DNA of 25,809 nt from JBDSGC01 sp046594105 (GTDB lineage: Bacteria > Acidobacteriota > Thermoanaerobaculia > Gp7-AA8). Within the stretch, counting starts at the first letter, position 1, and every line of letters starts with the position of its first letter. The notes beneath the pieces were generated by a model that saw nothing but the letters and a program-made list of their open reading frames with translations, made no database searches and was not told the DNA's origin. Below, one piece after another: positions 15,683 to 22,727 of this stretch. The DNA lies in NCBI GenBank assembly GCA_046594105.1, contig JBKJQB010000129.1, positions 1 to 25,809 of the forward strand. The letters are read 5' to 3'. The position numbers were made by a program, and so were the translations under genes.

Positions 15683-15722
15683 GGAGACTGCCCATCCGGG
15701 GTCAAACGGATGGACAGTCTCC
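15683..15722. terminator. Imperfect hairpin downstream of the broken transglycosylase gene
   Basis: GGAGACTGCCCATCCG (15683-15698) pairs with CGGATGGACAGTCTCC (15707-15722) with one C-A mismatch, giving a 16-position stem with an 8-nt loop. On the minus strand it follows the remnant gene and precedes the secreted-hydrolase start, so it may end the upstream transcript. There is no T tract on the minus-strand side. The plus side has seven T at 15735-15741, 12 nt away. Confidence 0.5.
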
Positions 15723-15759
15723 GGGAATGGCGCCTTTTTTTCATCACCCGGTTTCCTGC

Positions 15760-16160
15760 TTACTGGACGTTCACTGCTGCATCGTCGATGACGAAGGAAG
15801 TCTGCAGCGCCGAGTCGTTGTAGGCCTCAAAGTAGACGCGACGGTCCGGCCGCGATACGACGAGATGTCGAAGCGAAGACCCATCACGCCGTAGCTCCGG
15901 GGCATGGAGGTCTCATCGTCTGACGGGTTTTCGCTGAGGCCGGCCAGTCGCTGATGAGCGAACGGCGGCGGATTCCAGCGGCTCTCCACGAAGGCGATCG
16001 ACCGGAGAAGATCGGAGGGGACGCTGAATTCGGAGGCCGAGGGCTCGAACCATCGATCGAGTTGTTCTGCTTCCAGAGAAAGGCCGGAGTTTCCAGCGGG
16101 AGGAGCCGCCACGATCGAAGTGGCGATCAGGAACAGCAGGAGCGCGAGAATTCGTTTCAT
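15760..16160 (-). pseudogene. Broken secreted lytic-transglycosylase-like gene, deleted and frameshifted
   Basis: The frame opens well: ATG 16160 has AAGGG upstream, then a signal peptide (MKRILALLLFLIATSIVAA) and the start of an SLT/lysozyme-like domain (EFSVPSDLLRSIAFVESRWNPP, with the catalytic-type Glu in VES, and RSYGVMGLR). After GVMGLR the fold stops and the sequence becomes FDISSYRGRTV, typical of the end of a C-terminal jelly-roll domain. The current frame then runs into nonsense (ASTLRPTTT...) and stops at 15771. A one-base shift near 15842 restores RVYFEAYNDSALQTSFVIDD and ends at TAA 15762-15760. I infer that a much longer gene lost its middle and then took a 1-nt deletion. Confidence 0.72.
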
Positions 16161-16277
16161 ACAGGCCCTTTCCGGCCCGCGGGCCGCGAACCGTAAAGGC
16201 AATGCGGCTGCCATGGCATCCCAACTCCCTCCTCTCCATCTTCTCAATGAGTTACAGGGGCGGGTGGTTGGTGCGGG

Positions 16278-16338
16278 GGGTCAGTCCTGCATCCTCTGCA
16301 GCTTTAATTGACCCACATTTCCACTGCAATGGGTCAGA
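16278..16338. repeat. REP-like palindromic segment
   Basis: GGGTCA (16278-16283) is mirrored by TGACCC (16309-16314), and nested inside is CTGCA-TCCTC-TGCAG (16287-16301). A third arm TGGGTCA (16330-16336) could pair with the TGACCCA in place of the first. Nested GGGTCA.../...TGACCC hairpins resemble REP elements mobilised by Y1-type (RAYT) transposases. No transposase is in the window. Confidence 0.4.
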
Positions 16339-16424
16339 AGGCGACCTCGAGGCAAACATGACGCAGCCATCGCAGGGAGCCGTTCTCGCGAACGAATACG
16401 GGGCGGATCAGGTCGCCGTCTCGG

Positions 16425-16460
16425 GGAAAAAGAAAGGACGCACCGGACTGGGCGCGCCCC
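16425..16460 (-). terminator. Candidate rho-independent terminator of the 850-residue secreted protein gene
   Basis: Read on the minus strand, GGGCGC (16459-16454) pairs with GCGTCC (16441-16436) across a 12-nt loop with one G-U pair. TTTCTTTTT follows directly. It lies about 25 bp after the stop codon. Confidence 0.6.
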
Positions 16461-16486
16461 TTCGGAAGGCCTGATGAGCGGGAGGA

Positions 16487-19039
16487 CTATTGGGCCGGAA
16501 CGTACGTGGGATCCTGGGTCGAATTGTCGATCATCGAACCGTAGGCGGTCACCCGGCCCGTGCCTCTGGTGACCTGCACGGTGATCCGCGCGTTGTAAGT
16601 GTTCTTGCCAGGGTTCATGGAGTCGATGATGCGATTGAGTTGACGGAACTCGTTCGGCGCGAGGTCGAACTCCGTCGCAGGGGCAATTTTCGAGTCAGGG
16701 AGGATGAGCGTCAGACGCACACGTGCGGTGCCTCCGCTCACTTCAGCGAGACCGATGTTGGTGCGGAAGTTCAGCGACTGCTCGAGCTGCTGGATCTGCA
16801 GGGCGCGATCGCCCGTCGTCACCGCCTCGGCCGGCGTGACGCCGGGGATGAATTGACCGAATGTTCCGTTGCCGACGTTGCTGTAGGTCCGGCCGCTGGC
16901 GACGAGCGACGACTGCGCCGCAGTCGTGAGCAGAATCGAGCCGCCGCTGCCGCTGACGTTGAACAGCGACGGCAACGCGTTGTCGAACCGTTTGACCTCA
17001 CCTGCGTTGATGGTGAATGCCTGCCCGGCAACCGGCGTGTCGTTGTTCTGCGGGTAATAGGTCGGGGTGACGATGGCCGATGTCGTCCCGCCATTGAACA
17101 CACGGATGTCGGAGTGAAAGTTTGAGGTCAACGTGGTGAGCTCCGCGATCCCGGGAAGAACGTAACGGCTGGCTTTGACCTGCGTCGGGTTCACCGGAGT
17201 GATGGACAGGGAATCCGAAGAGGTCTTGTCGATCACCGAAGCGTATGCGGTCACCGCGCCGGTCGGGGAGTCCACCGTCACTTCGATGCGAGCGTCATCC
17301 AGTGAATTCAGGCCCTGGTTGGCGAGAAACGAATCGAGCTGCTGATGCTCCCCTGCCTGCAGGGTGAAGGGCACGGCCTTGAGGGGAGTGCGTCCCGAGT
17401 CGTCATAGATCCTGATGGTGCCGGCCGCCGGGCTGCCGGAGCCTTCGACCAGCCCGAGGTCTGTCTGGAAGCGAGTGGACTGGGCCACCTGCTGCAGGCT
17501 CAGGACGGCAGGAACCTTTGGTGCGGGCGGGGTTCCCGGCAGTGCCGGACCGGTTGCATTGGTGGCGAACGCGCTGAAGGGAACTGCCGAGAGAAACTGT
17601 CCGATGGTGCCGGCAGCGGTCGTCGCGAAGAGGCGGCTGGAAACGTAATTCTGCGTGCTGGTAGTGAGCGGGCGAACCTCGATTGAACCGAAGCCGGTGT
17701 CGCTGACGTTGCCCGTAGCGCCAAATCCGAAGAAGTCGCGGGCAATATCGTTGAGAGCGATGGTCTGGTTCGCGTCGACCGAAATCGTGGTGGTCTTGCT
17801 GGACTGAGTGCCGTCGGTCCTGGTCGGGGTGAAGGTGACCTGATACTTCTGCAGCCCGGTCGTGCCGTTGGTCAGCCGGACATCCGACTGGACCGGCGCC
17901 GTCGCGCTGTTGATGTGTCGCACCGCCGGCACCACCAGAGTATTGGCCGGGGGGAGAGTCTTTCCGGCGGGGGTCACCGGGGTGACCAGACTGATGGAGA
18001 CCGTAGTGCTGGCCAGGACCGTTCCGCTCGGACCGCTGAGGACGACGGTGCCGGTGCTGGCGCCGGGTGGCAGGGAGCCGGGGCTGGCCGTGACCGTGAC
18101 GGGGACGTTTCCACTTGATGGGATGGAGCCCGACGCAGGGGTGACGGTGAGGTAGGGCTTGTCGGTGGTCGCCGTGAAGGTCGTGTCGCCGAGCGCCCGC
18201 TTGCCGCTGCTCTTGATCGAGAGTACCAACGGGATGTTGAACGGCGTCGTTGTTCCCAGAGGCACCGGCGCATCGGCTCCTCGCGAAGTCTGGGGCGGTG
18301 CACTCTGCACCACGATGGAGACCGGCGCAGAATTCGCGCCGGGAGATCCATTGCACGACACCGCCCGCACCCGGTAGTAGTACGTCGCGGTGGTTCCGAC
18401 CGTATGGACGAACTGAAGCGAGGTGGCGCTCGCGGGTTTGGTGCTCACGTTCGCGCTGAAGTCCGGTGTGGTGGACTCATCGACCAGGAAGGTGGCTGTG
18501 GAATCGGAAACCGGGGTCCAGCTCACCGAATAAGGGACGCCGCTCAGCGTGAGTGAAGGCACATTCGCGCGTGGCGTGCAGGTCACCTGATCAGGGGTGT
18601 CGAAAGCGTAGACGAACGCAAGCTCGTCCTGGGTCACCGGATCGATGACCAGCGTCAGCGCGATAAAAAGGTTGTTGGCGCTGGCAGGAGGAAGTCCCGT
18701 GACCTGCGTCGAGGTGGTGAACGAAGCTCCGGCCCCCAGCGAGGTGGTGGTGGCGAAACAGAGGGCAAAGGAGTTTCCTACGCCAGGAAGTGTGCTGGAG
18801 TCAAAGCACTCCGTGGCTCCGAGCGAGTTGCTGAAATTCGTAAACTTCGCAGCGTCCGATTCTGAGTAGAAGCCGAAGATGTAGTCGCCCGAACAGGCGT
18901 TTCCACCAATGTTTTTCGTCACCGACTTGCACGTCCCTGTCGCGCAGGACATGGTGATGTCGAGACTGCAGGTGTTCTGGGCGAGAAGAGGGACGCTGAG
19001 CGCGGTGAGGAGCGAAGCGAGAGCGAGAGTGCGGAACAC
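16487..19039 (-). CDS. Large secreted beta-sandwich repeat protein (FN3, BACON-like, A-B-A-B repeats)
   Basis: The 850-residue exported protein has signal peptide MFRTLALASLLTALSVPLLA. A Cys-rich N-terminal domain (TCSLDITMSCATGTCKS, about 22-155) precedes an FN3-like domain (155-245; ATYYYRVRAVSC) and a BACON-like domain (about 280-350; YLTVTPASGSIPSSGNVPVTVT). Two copies of a paired module follow: A (about 370-495 and 625-738; SDVRLTNGTT versus SDIRVFNGGTT, both ending GxxGQF) and B (about 510-615 and 745-850; LQQVAQSTRFQTDLGLVEGSG versus IQQLEQSLNFRTNIGLAEVSG, both with VTAYASVID/VTAYGSMID). The start is GTG 19039, fixed by AGGAGG 5 nt upstream; the frame to 19246 overlaps the next gene. 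No catalytic motif is seen, so a structural or adhesive surface role is likely. Confidence 0.82.
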   Translation of the reverse strand: MFRTLALASLLTALSVPLLAQNTCSLDITMSCATGTCKSVTKNIGGNACSGDYIFGFYSESDAAKFTNFSNSLGATECFDSSTLPGVGNSFALCFATTTSLGAGASFTTSTQVTGLPPASANNLFIALTLVIDPVTQDELAFVYAFDTPDQVTCTPRANVPSLTLSGVPYSVSWTPVSDSTATFLVDESTTPDFSANVSTKPASATSLQFVHTVGTTATYYYRVRAVSCNGSPGANSAPVSIVVQSAPPQTSRGADAPVPLGTTTPFNIPLVLSIKSSGKRALGDTTFTATTDKPYLTVTPASGSIPSSGNVPVTVTASPGSLPPGASTGTVVLSGPSGTVLASTTVSISLVTPVTPAGKTLPPANTLVVPAVRHINSATAPVQSDVRLTNGTTGLQKYQVTFTPTRTDGTQSSKTTTISVDANQTIALNDIARDFFGFGATGNVSDTGFGSIEVRPLTTSTQNYVSSRLFATTAAGTIGQFLSAVPFSAFATNATGPALPGTPPAPKVPAVLSLQQVAQSTRFQTDLGLVEGSGSPAAGTIRIYDDSGRTPLKAVPFTLQAGEHQQLDSFLANQGLNSLDDARIEVTVDSPTGAVTAYASVIDKTSSDSLSITPVNPTQVKASRYVLPGIAELTTLTSNFHSDIRVFNGGTTSAIVTPTYYPQNNDTPVAGQAFTINAGEVKRFDNALPSLFNVSGSGGSILLTTAAQSSLVASGRTYSNVGNGTFGQFIPGVTPAEAVTTGDRALQIQQLEQSLNFRTNIGLAEVSGGTARVRLTLILPDSKIAPATEFDLAPNEFRQLNRIIDSMNPGKNTYNARITVQVTRGTGRVTAYGSMIDNSTQDPTYVPAQ

Positions 19040-19044
19040 GGAGG

Positions 19045-19050
19045 CCTCCT
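19045..19050 (-). promoter_or_regulatory. Strong Shine-Dalgarno that sets the GTG start at 19039
   Basis: A perfect AGGAGG on the minus strand lies 5 nt before GTG 19039. It is the clearest ribosome site in the window and decides the start over the in-frame ATG at 19246. A signal peptide follows at once. Confidence 0.8.
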
Positions 19051-19106
19051 GGGATTGTGAAAAACCAATTCTAGCCGGTTCTGCAGGCCGGAGACTGGGA
19101 CCGGCG

Positions 19107-20993
19107 TCACCGGCTGCGGAGCTTCGCGAGTAACGCGTCGAGGTTGCCGGGACCTGGCTGTAGTTGGAGCGCCGCGGTGACCAGCTGATTCGCCTGCGCC
19201 GCATCGAGACTCTTCGCTGTTTCCAGCTCGGCGACGGCCGTATCAAAGTTTTTCGCCTGCACCATAGCCAGTGCCAGGTAGACGCGAGGTGTGGCCGCTC
19301 TCGGGGCCAGCCGGACCGCGTTCCTCAATTCGGCCACGGCGTCTTCCGCATGATTCTGGCGCGACAGAGCCGCCCCGGCCTGGAGATGCCGGAGCACGGC
19401 CGCTTCATTCGGATCAGGCTTTGGCTGGGCCAGCAACTGCGCTGCCACTGCGAGGTTGTTCTGCGCATGCGGAGCGAGGGGATCGATCCTCAGCGCCCGC
19501 CGGTATTGCGCCATGGCCCCACGAATCAGATGGTCTCGTGCGGCATCGACCGGCATCGTCCGCGCCTTCACCAGCATCGTCGTCCCCAGGCTCACATAGG
19601 TCTGGGAGTACCAGTCGGGGCGAGCCCGCGCGGATTCGATCAGCCTGGCCGCGCGCTTCAGATGCGGCATGGCTCGATCGGGATCGCTCAGCTCCAGCGC
19701 CTGGCCGAGGAGATACTCCGCCTGGGCATTGTCAGCGGTGACTGCCAGCGCGTGGCTGAAGAGCGTTTCACTCGATCGCCAGAAGTGCGTCTGATGGAAC
19801 GCGATGGCCGCGTAGGCCGCTACCGCGATCGAGGCGACCAGTCCGAGCGCGCGACGGGGGATCCGGCGGGACCAGGGATCGAAGGCCACCGCGAGGAAAA
19901 TCCCGATGAATGCGAAATAGGTATAGCGATCGGCCCGTGCCTGCGTTCCGATCTGCACCAGCCCGATCACGGGCAACAGCGTGATTCCGTACCACAGCCA
20001 CCCGCCCATGATGGCGGGCCGCTGGCGGGCCACGCTCGCCGCTGCCCACGTGATCGTAGCGAGGATGGCGAAGGCCAGGAGCGCGGCAGCGGTACCGATC
20101 GGTTTGAACGGAATGGGCAACGCCATTCCATACGGCACGGCTGCCTGGACGAGATAGGTCACCGCCGAGACGGCAGCGTTGGCAACGCGTTGTCCGATGG
20201 CAAGGTCGCTCACCGATTGCATGGCCTTGAGGTTGCGCTGCCCGATGACCGCGATCACGCATCCGGCCAGTGAGAGGGCCAGGAGAGGAATCTTCTCGAA
20301 AATCCGAGGCAGGACTTCCGACCGGTTGCGCAGTCTTCGCAAAGGCCAGAAGTCGAGGACCAGAAGCAGGAGTGGAAAGGTGACGTACATCTGCTTGGAG
20401 GCCAGGCTGGCGGCGAACGCGGTCGCCACAGGCCAGCGCCGCTGGGGATTGCGCGCGTAGAAGAGCAGAGCCAGGACGATGAAGAGCGTGGAGAGTGTGT
20501 CTTTTCGCTCGGAGGCCCACGCGACCGACTCGACGTGCATCGGATGGATGGCGAACATCGCAGACACGAAGGCGGAGCGGGCGGAGTCGCCCGTCAGCCG
20601 GCGCAACGCGGCGAAGAGGACGCAGGCCGTGACGGCATGCAGCGTGACGTTGGTCAACAGATGCATCCCGGCGCGCAACTGCCACAACTCCACGTCCAGC
20701 ATGTGCGACAACCAGGTCAGCGGATACCAGCCGATGGTGGTCGAGGTGAAGGCCCACCCGATGGAGGAGAGGGAGAGCCCCTGCATCACCGCGGGGTTCT
20801 GGTAGAGGAATTGCCCGTCGTCGTAATTGATGAACGAGTGCGAGGCCACTTGACCGAAGACGGCGTAGGTGAGGATCACCAGCGCTGCCGAAACCATCCA
20901 TTCGCTGTTGCGCCACCTTTTGGATTCAGGGACAGCGTCGCTCTTGGGGGAAGCCGGAGCGCGGTCTCGTTTGTCTCGCGACTTGCGCCCCAT
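19107..20993 (-). CDS. TMTC-like multi-pass membrane protein with TPR repeats (putative O-mannosyltransferase)
   Basis: The 628-residue protein has a basic N-terminal tail (MGRKSRDKRDRAP), then a helix and the luminal-loop motif SFINYDDGQFLYQNP (D58/D59), which matches the catalytic first loop of the TMTC/GT-C group. IHPMHVESVAWASERKDTLS and KQMYVTFPLLLLVLDFWP are further family signatures. About 10 membrane helices run to residue about 415. TPR-type repeats (about 425-628; AEYLLGQALEL, HAQNNLAVAAQLL, AAVLRHLQAGAAL) fill the C-terminus. Eukaryotic TMTC proteins O-mannosylate cadherins; bacterial relatives are largely uncharacterised. ATG 20993 is chosen since the frame to 21212 runs through a GC-rich intergenic repeat. 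It lies upstream of the 850-residue secreted protein gene in the same direction, 67 bp apart, and could glycosylate it. Confidence 0.83.
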   Translation of the reverse strand: MGRKSRDKRDRAPASPKSDAVPESKRWRNSEWMVSAALVILTYAVFGQVASHSFINYDDGQFLYQNPAVMQGLSLSSIGWAFTSTTIGWYPLTWLSHMLDVELWQLRAGMHLLTNVTLHAVTACVLFAALRRLTGDSARSAFVSAMFAIHPMHVESVAWASERKDTLSTLFIVLALLFYARNPQRRWPVATAFAASLASKQMYVTFPLLLLVLDFWPLRRLRNRSEVLPRIFEKIPLLALSLAGCVIAVIGQRNLKAMQSVSDLAIGQRVANAAVSAVTYLVQAAVPYGMALPIPFKPIGTAAALLAFAILATITWAAASVARQRPAIMGGWLWYGITLLPVIGLVQIGTQARADRYTYFAFIGIFLAVAFDPWSRRIPRRALGLVASIAVAAYAAIAFHQTHFWRSSETLFSHALAVTADNAQAEYLLGQALELSDPDRAMPHLKRAARLIESARARPDWYSQTYVSLGTTMLVKARTMPVDAARDHLIRGAMAQYRRALRIDPLAPHAQNNLAVAAQLLAQPKPDPNEAAVLRHLQAGAALSRQNHAEDAVAELRNAVRLAPRAATPRVYLALAMVQAKNFDTAVAELETAKSLDAAQANQLVTAALQLQPGPGNLDALLAKLRSR

Positions 20994-21089
20994 GCCACCG
21001 ATCAGTGTACCGGTTGCCGCTTGCGGTGAGATGTCAACTGGCGTTGCCTGGGAGCCTGCGCGGCAGAACGTCTTGGAGCGTGATCCTGG

Positions 21090-21185
21090 CGGAGCCTTGG
21101 GCAACCAGCGCCGCCGGCCGTGCCGGCCGAGGCGCTTCCATCGCGGCCGGCGCTCCCGGCCTACCGCCGGCTCGATCGCCGCCGC
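21090..21185. repeat. GC-rich palindromic intergenic segment
   Basis: The stretch is built from repeated CCGGCC/GGCCGG blocks. AGCGCCGCCGGCC (21107-21119) and GGCCGGCGCT (21145-21154) form an imperfect inverted repeat, with CCGGCCG repeated directly at about 21114 and 21124. It starts at the stop of the SGNH-like gene and fills much of the 167-bp gap before the TMTC-like gene. It may be a dispersed repeat or a 3' stem; no T tract is present. Confidence 0.45.
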
Positions 21186-22219
21186 GTCGGAGAGTCGGTG
21201 GTCGTGAACCATCGGCGCGCGGTCGGCTCATGCAGAAGAAAATCGAGCAGAAGCAGCGCGCCTTTGTGCGCACCCTTCGATGAAAGCGTTTCGCCGTCGA
21301 TCGCAAAGTCCTCCCGCAGCCAGCGCAGCCCGTCGGACTGGCGTGCAGTCGTTCCGTTGGCCCAGAGATAGGGGCCCCACGCAATCCAGGGAGCGATGCC
21401 GACACGGTCGTCGACGTTGCCGAGGCGTGTGTCCCAGAACCAGCCACCGATGGGTGTCTGCTCCTCGAAGATCTGACCCTCGACGACCCAGCGATGTGCG
21501 AATCCCGATTCATACGCAAACGGTTCGGGGTTCCAGTTCGTGGTGGCATACCCGCCGTAGACCCGGCTGGAGAGATAGGCCACCTGAAGATTGGGATAGG
21601 CCTTTTTCATTTCCCGGAGGGTCGAAGCGATCCCCTGCTTGAGGACGAACCCGTCTCCCAGCGGCGTCCCCAGCGGGATGTAAGGATCGTTGGTGACGAC
21701 CTGAACCCATGCTGCCTGCACCTGTTTTTCGGTGACACCAGCGGGGAGAAGAACGGCGGTCCGCACGGAATCGTAGATCGGGCGCCCGCCGGATTCGTGC
21801 GACCAGGAGCGGAAGTCAGCGCCGTCGCGCGCCGCATTCAGCAGCACCAGCGAATCATGGTTGATCGCCGGATTCGAGCGGGCCATGGCCATGAGCGATC
21901 CGCTTTCGCAGCCGGACTGCGGATCCGCGCCGCACATGATCCGCGCGGTATCGCCGTACCCCACGGAGAGGAACACGATTTTGCCGGAAGGTGAAGGCTG
22001 CCCGTTCTCGTCGAGTGGCTGAATCCTGGCGGCGTTCTCCATCCCCAGGGCCAGGTGATCGGCGGACATGGTGTTCGTTCCGTTTCCGTAGAGACCGCCG
22101 AACAGCACGCCCTGATAGGGTCCCGCACCGAGCTGATCGATCGGCCAGTGGGTCGACAAATCGTCCGCGTGCAGAGGTAGAGCGAGGGCGACCAGGAAGG
22201 TCAGGATGACGGAGCGCAT
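21161..22219 (-). CDS. Secreted SGNH-like hydrolase family protein, uncharacterised
   Basis: The 352-residue protein has signal peptide MRSVILTFLVALALPLHA. GKIVFLSVGYGDTARIMCG (79-97) occupies the place of the SGNH block I strand and nucleophile loop. NAARDGADFRSW (128-139) resembles block II/III. The long stretch AYLSSRVYGGYATTNWNPEPFAYESGFAHRWVVEGQI (214-250) and WGPYLWANGTTARQSDGLRW (281-300) match an uncharacterised conserved family. The usual terminal D-G-x-H catalytic motif reads DGETLSSKGAH (308-318), so the His is displaced or absent. ATG 22219 is chosen (AGGT upstream); ATG 22240 and 22255 are in frame. The last residues (TRRRSSRR) run into the GC-rich repeat. It is divergent from the DUF4186 gene. 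Function unknown. Confidence 0.72.
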   Translation of the reverse strand: MRSVILTFLVALALPLHADDLSTHWPIDQLGAGPYQGVLFGGLYGNGTNTMSADHLALGMENAARIQPLDENGQPSPSGKIVFLSVGYGDTARIMCGADPQSGCESGSLMAMARSNPAINHDSLVLLNAARDGADFRSWSHESGGRPIYDSVRTAVLLPAGVTEKQVQAAWVQVVTNDPYIPLGTPLGDGFVLKQGIASTLREMKKAYPNLQVAYLSSRVYGGYATTNWNPEPFAYESGFAHRWVVEGQIFEEQTPIGGWFWDTRLGNVDDRVGIAPWIAWGPYLWANGTTARQSDGLRWLREDFAIDGETLSSKGAHKGALLLLDFLLHEPTARRWFTTTDSPTRRRSSRR

Positions 22220-22285
22220 GCGACCTGTTCCATCAAACATGGTGCCAGCGGTCATGGTCCCGGCGAAAAGGACCAGAACGGTTTG

Positions 22286-22648
22286 ATGATCGATCTCGAC
22301 GCTGCCTTCCACCGCCTCGGGCTCTCCGCGTTCCGGAGGAAGTTCCGCCTGCAGGGGAAAGAGCTCGCCTACCTGCGGACCTGGGGACTTCCTCACGTCA
22401 TGAAGCAGGGGGCCGATCTGATCAAGCAACGGCTGGCCCTGGCCGCGCCTCGCAATGATGGGAGTCAGACGCCGTGGAGGAATCACCCCATCTTCGTGGC
22501 CCAGCACGCCACCGGAACCTGCTGCCGCGGATGTCTCGAGAAAACGTACGGAATCGCGAAAGGCAGAGCGCTCACCGTGGAGCAGACCGCCCACGTGTTG
22601 TCGGCGATCGAGCGATGGCTGAGAGAAGAGCTGGCGAGAACCGGCTGA
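22286..22648 (+). CDS. DUF4186 family protein
   Basis: The 120-residue soluble protein matches DUF4186 nearly end to end. It has SAFRRKFRLQGKELAYLRTWGL (14-35), then HPIFVAQHATGTCCRGCLEKTYGIAKGRALT (67-97), which carries His67, His74 and the cysteines C79, C80 and C83 that could form a metal site. It ends in a helix (HVLSAIERWLREEL). Function is unknown for the family. ATG 22286 is chosen; TTG 22283 is an alternative, and AAGGA lies about 15 nt upstream. It lies between a divergent secreted hydrolase and the kinase, with no evident link to either. Confidence 0.88.
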   Translation: MIDLDAAFHRLGLSAFRRKFRLQGKELAYLRTWGLPHVMKQGADLIKQRLALAAPRNDGSQTPWRNHPIFVAQHATGTCCRGCLEKTYGIAKGRALTVEQTAHVLSAIERWLREELARTG

Positions 22649-22674
22649 GTTGCCGGACAGTGACGCCGTGTCGT

Positions 22675-22694
22675 CATTGATCCAACATTGATCC
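22675..22694 (+). promoter_or_regulatory. Short direct repeat in the kinase promoter region
   Basis: CATTGATCC occurs at 22675-22683 and again at 22686-22694, an 11-bp period or about one helical turn. It lies 34 bp upstream of the kinase start and could be a regulator site. No promoter hexamers were recognised nearby. Confidence 0.3.
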
Positions 22695-22727
22695 GACAAG
22701 CGATCTCGGCAATCATGGCCGCACACC

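Larger units (their letters stand above)
16161..16486. other. Intergenic region, 326 bp
   Basis: No gene is supported here; short open frames lack family features. It holds the promoter side of the broken transglycosylase gene, a REP-like palindromic segment around 16278-16338, and a terminator for the 16487 gene at 16425-16460. Between 16340 and 16420 I see nothing recognisable. Confidence 0.6.

Noticed and set aside
13610..15823. 737-codon open frame on the plus strand opposite the PHP protein gene
   Set aside because: It is an antisense shadow caused by GC-rich codon use. Its translation is Gly/Val/Arg-rich and low in complexity, with no family motif, while the minus frame has a signal peptide, ribosome site and domains.
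19040..19246. N-terminal extension of the 850-residue secreted protein to the ATG at 19246
   Set aside because: It would overlap the TMTC-like gene, is Arg/Ser-rich without family features, and the AGGAGG-GTG start at 19039 leads straight into a signal peptide.
21004..21037. TTGACA and TACACT on the minus strand as a promoter of the TMTC-like gene
   Set aside because: The spacer is 22 bp, too long for a standard sigma-70 promoter.
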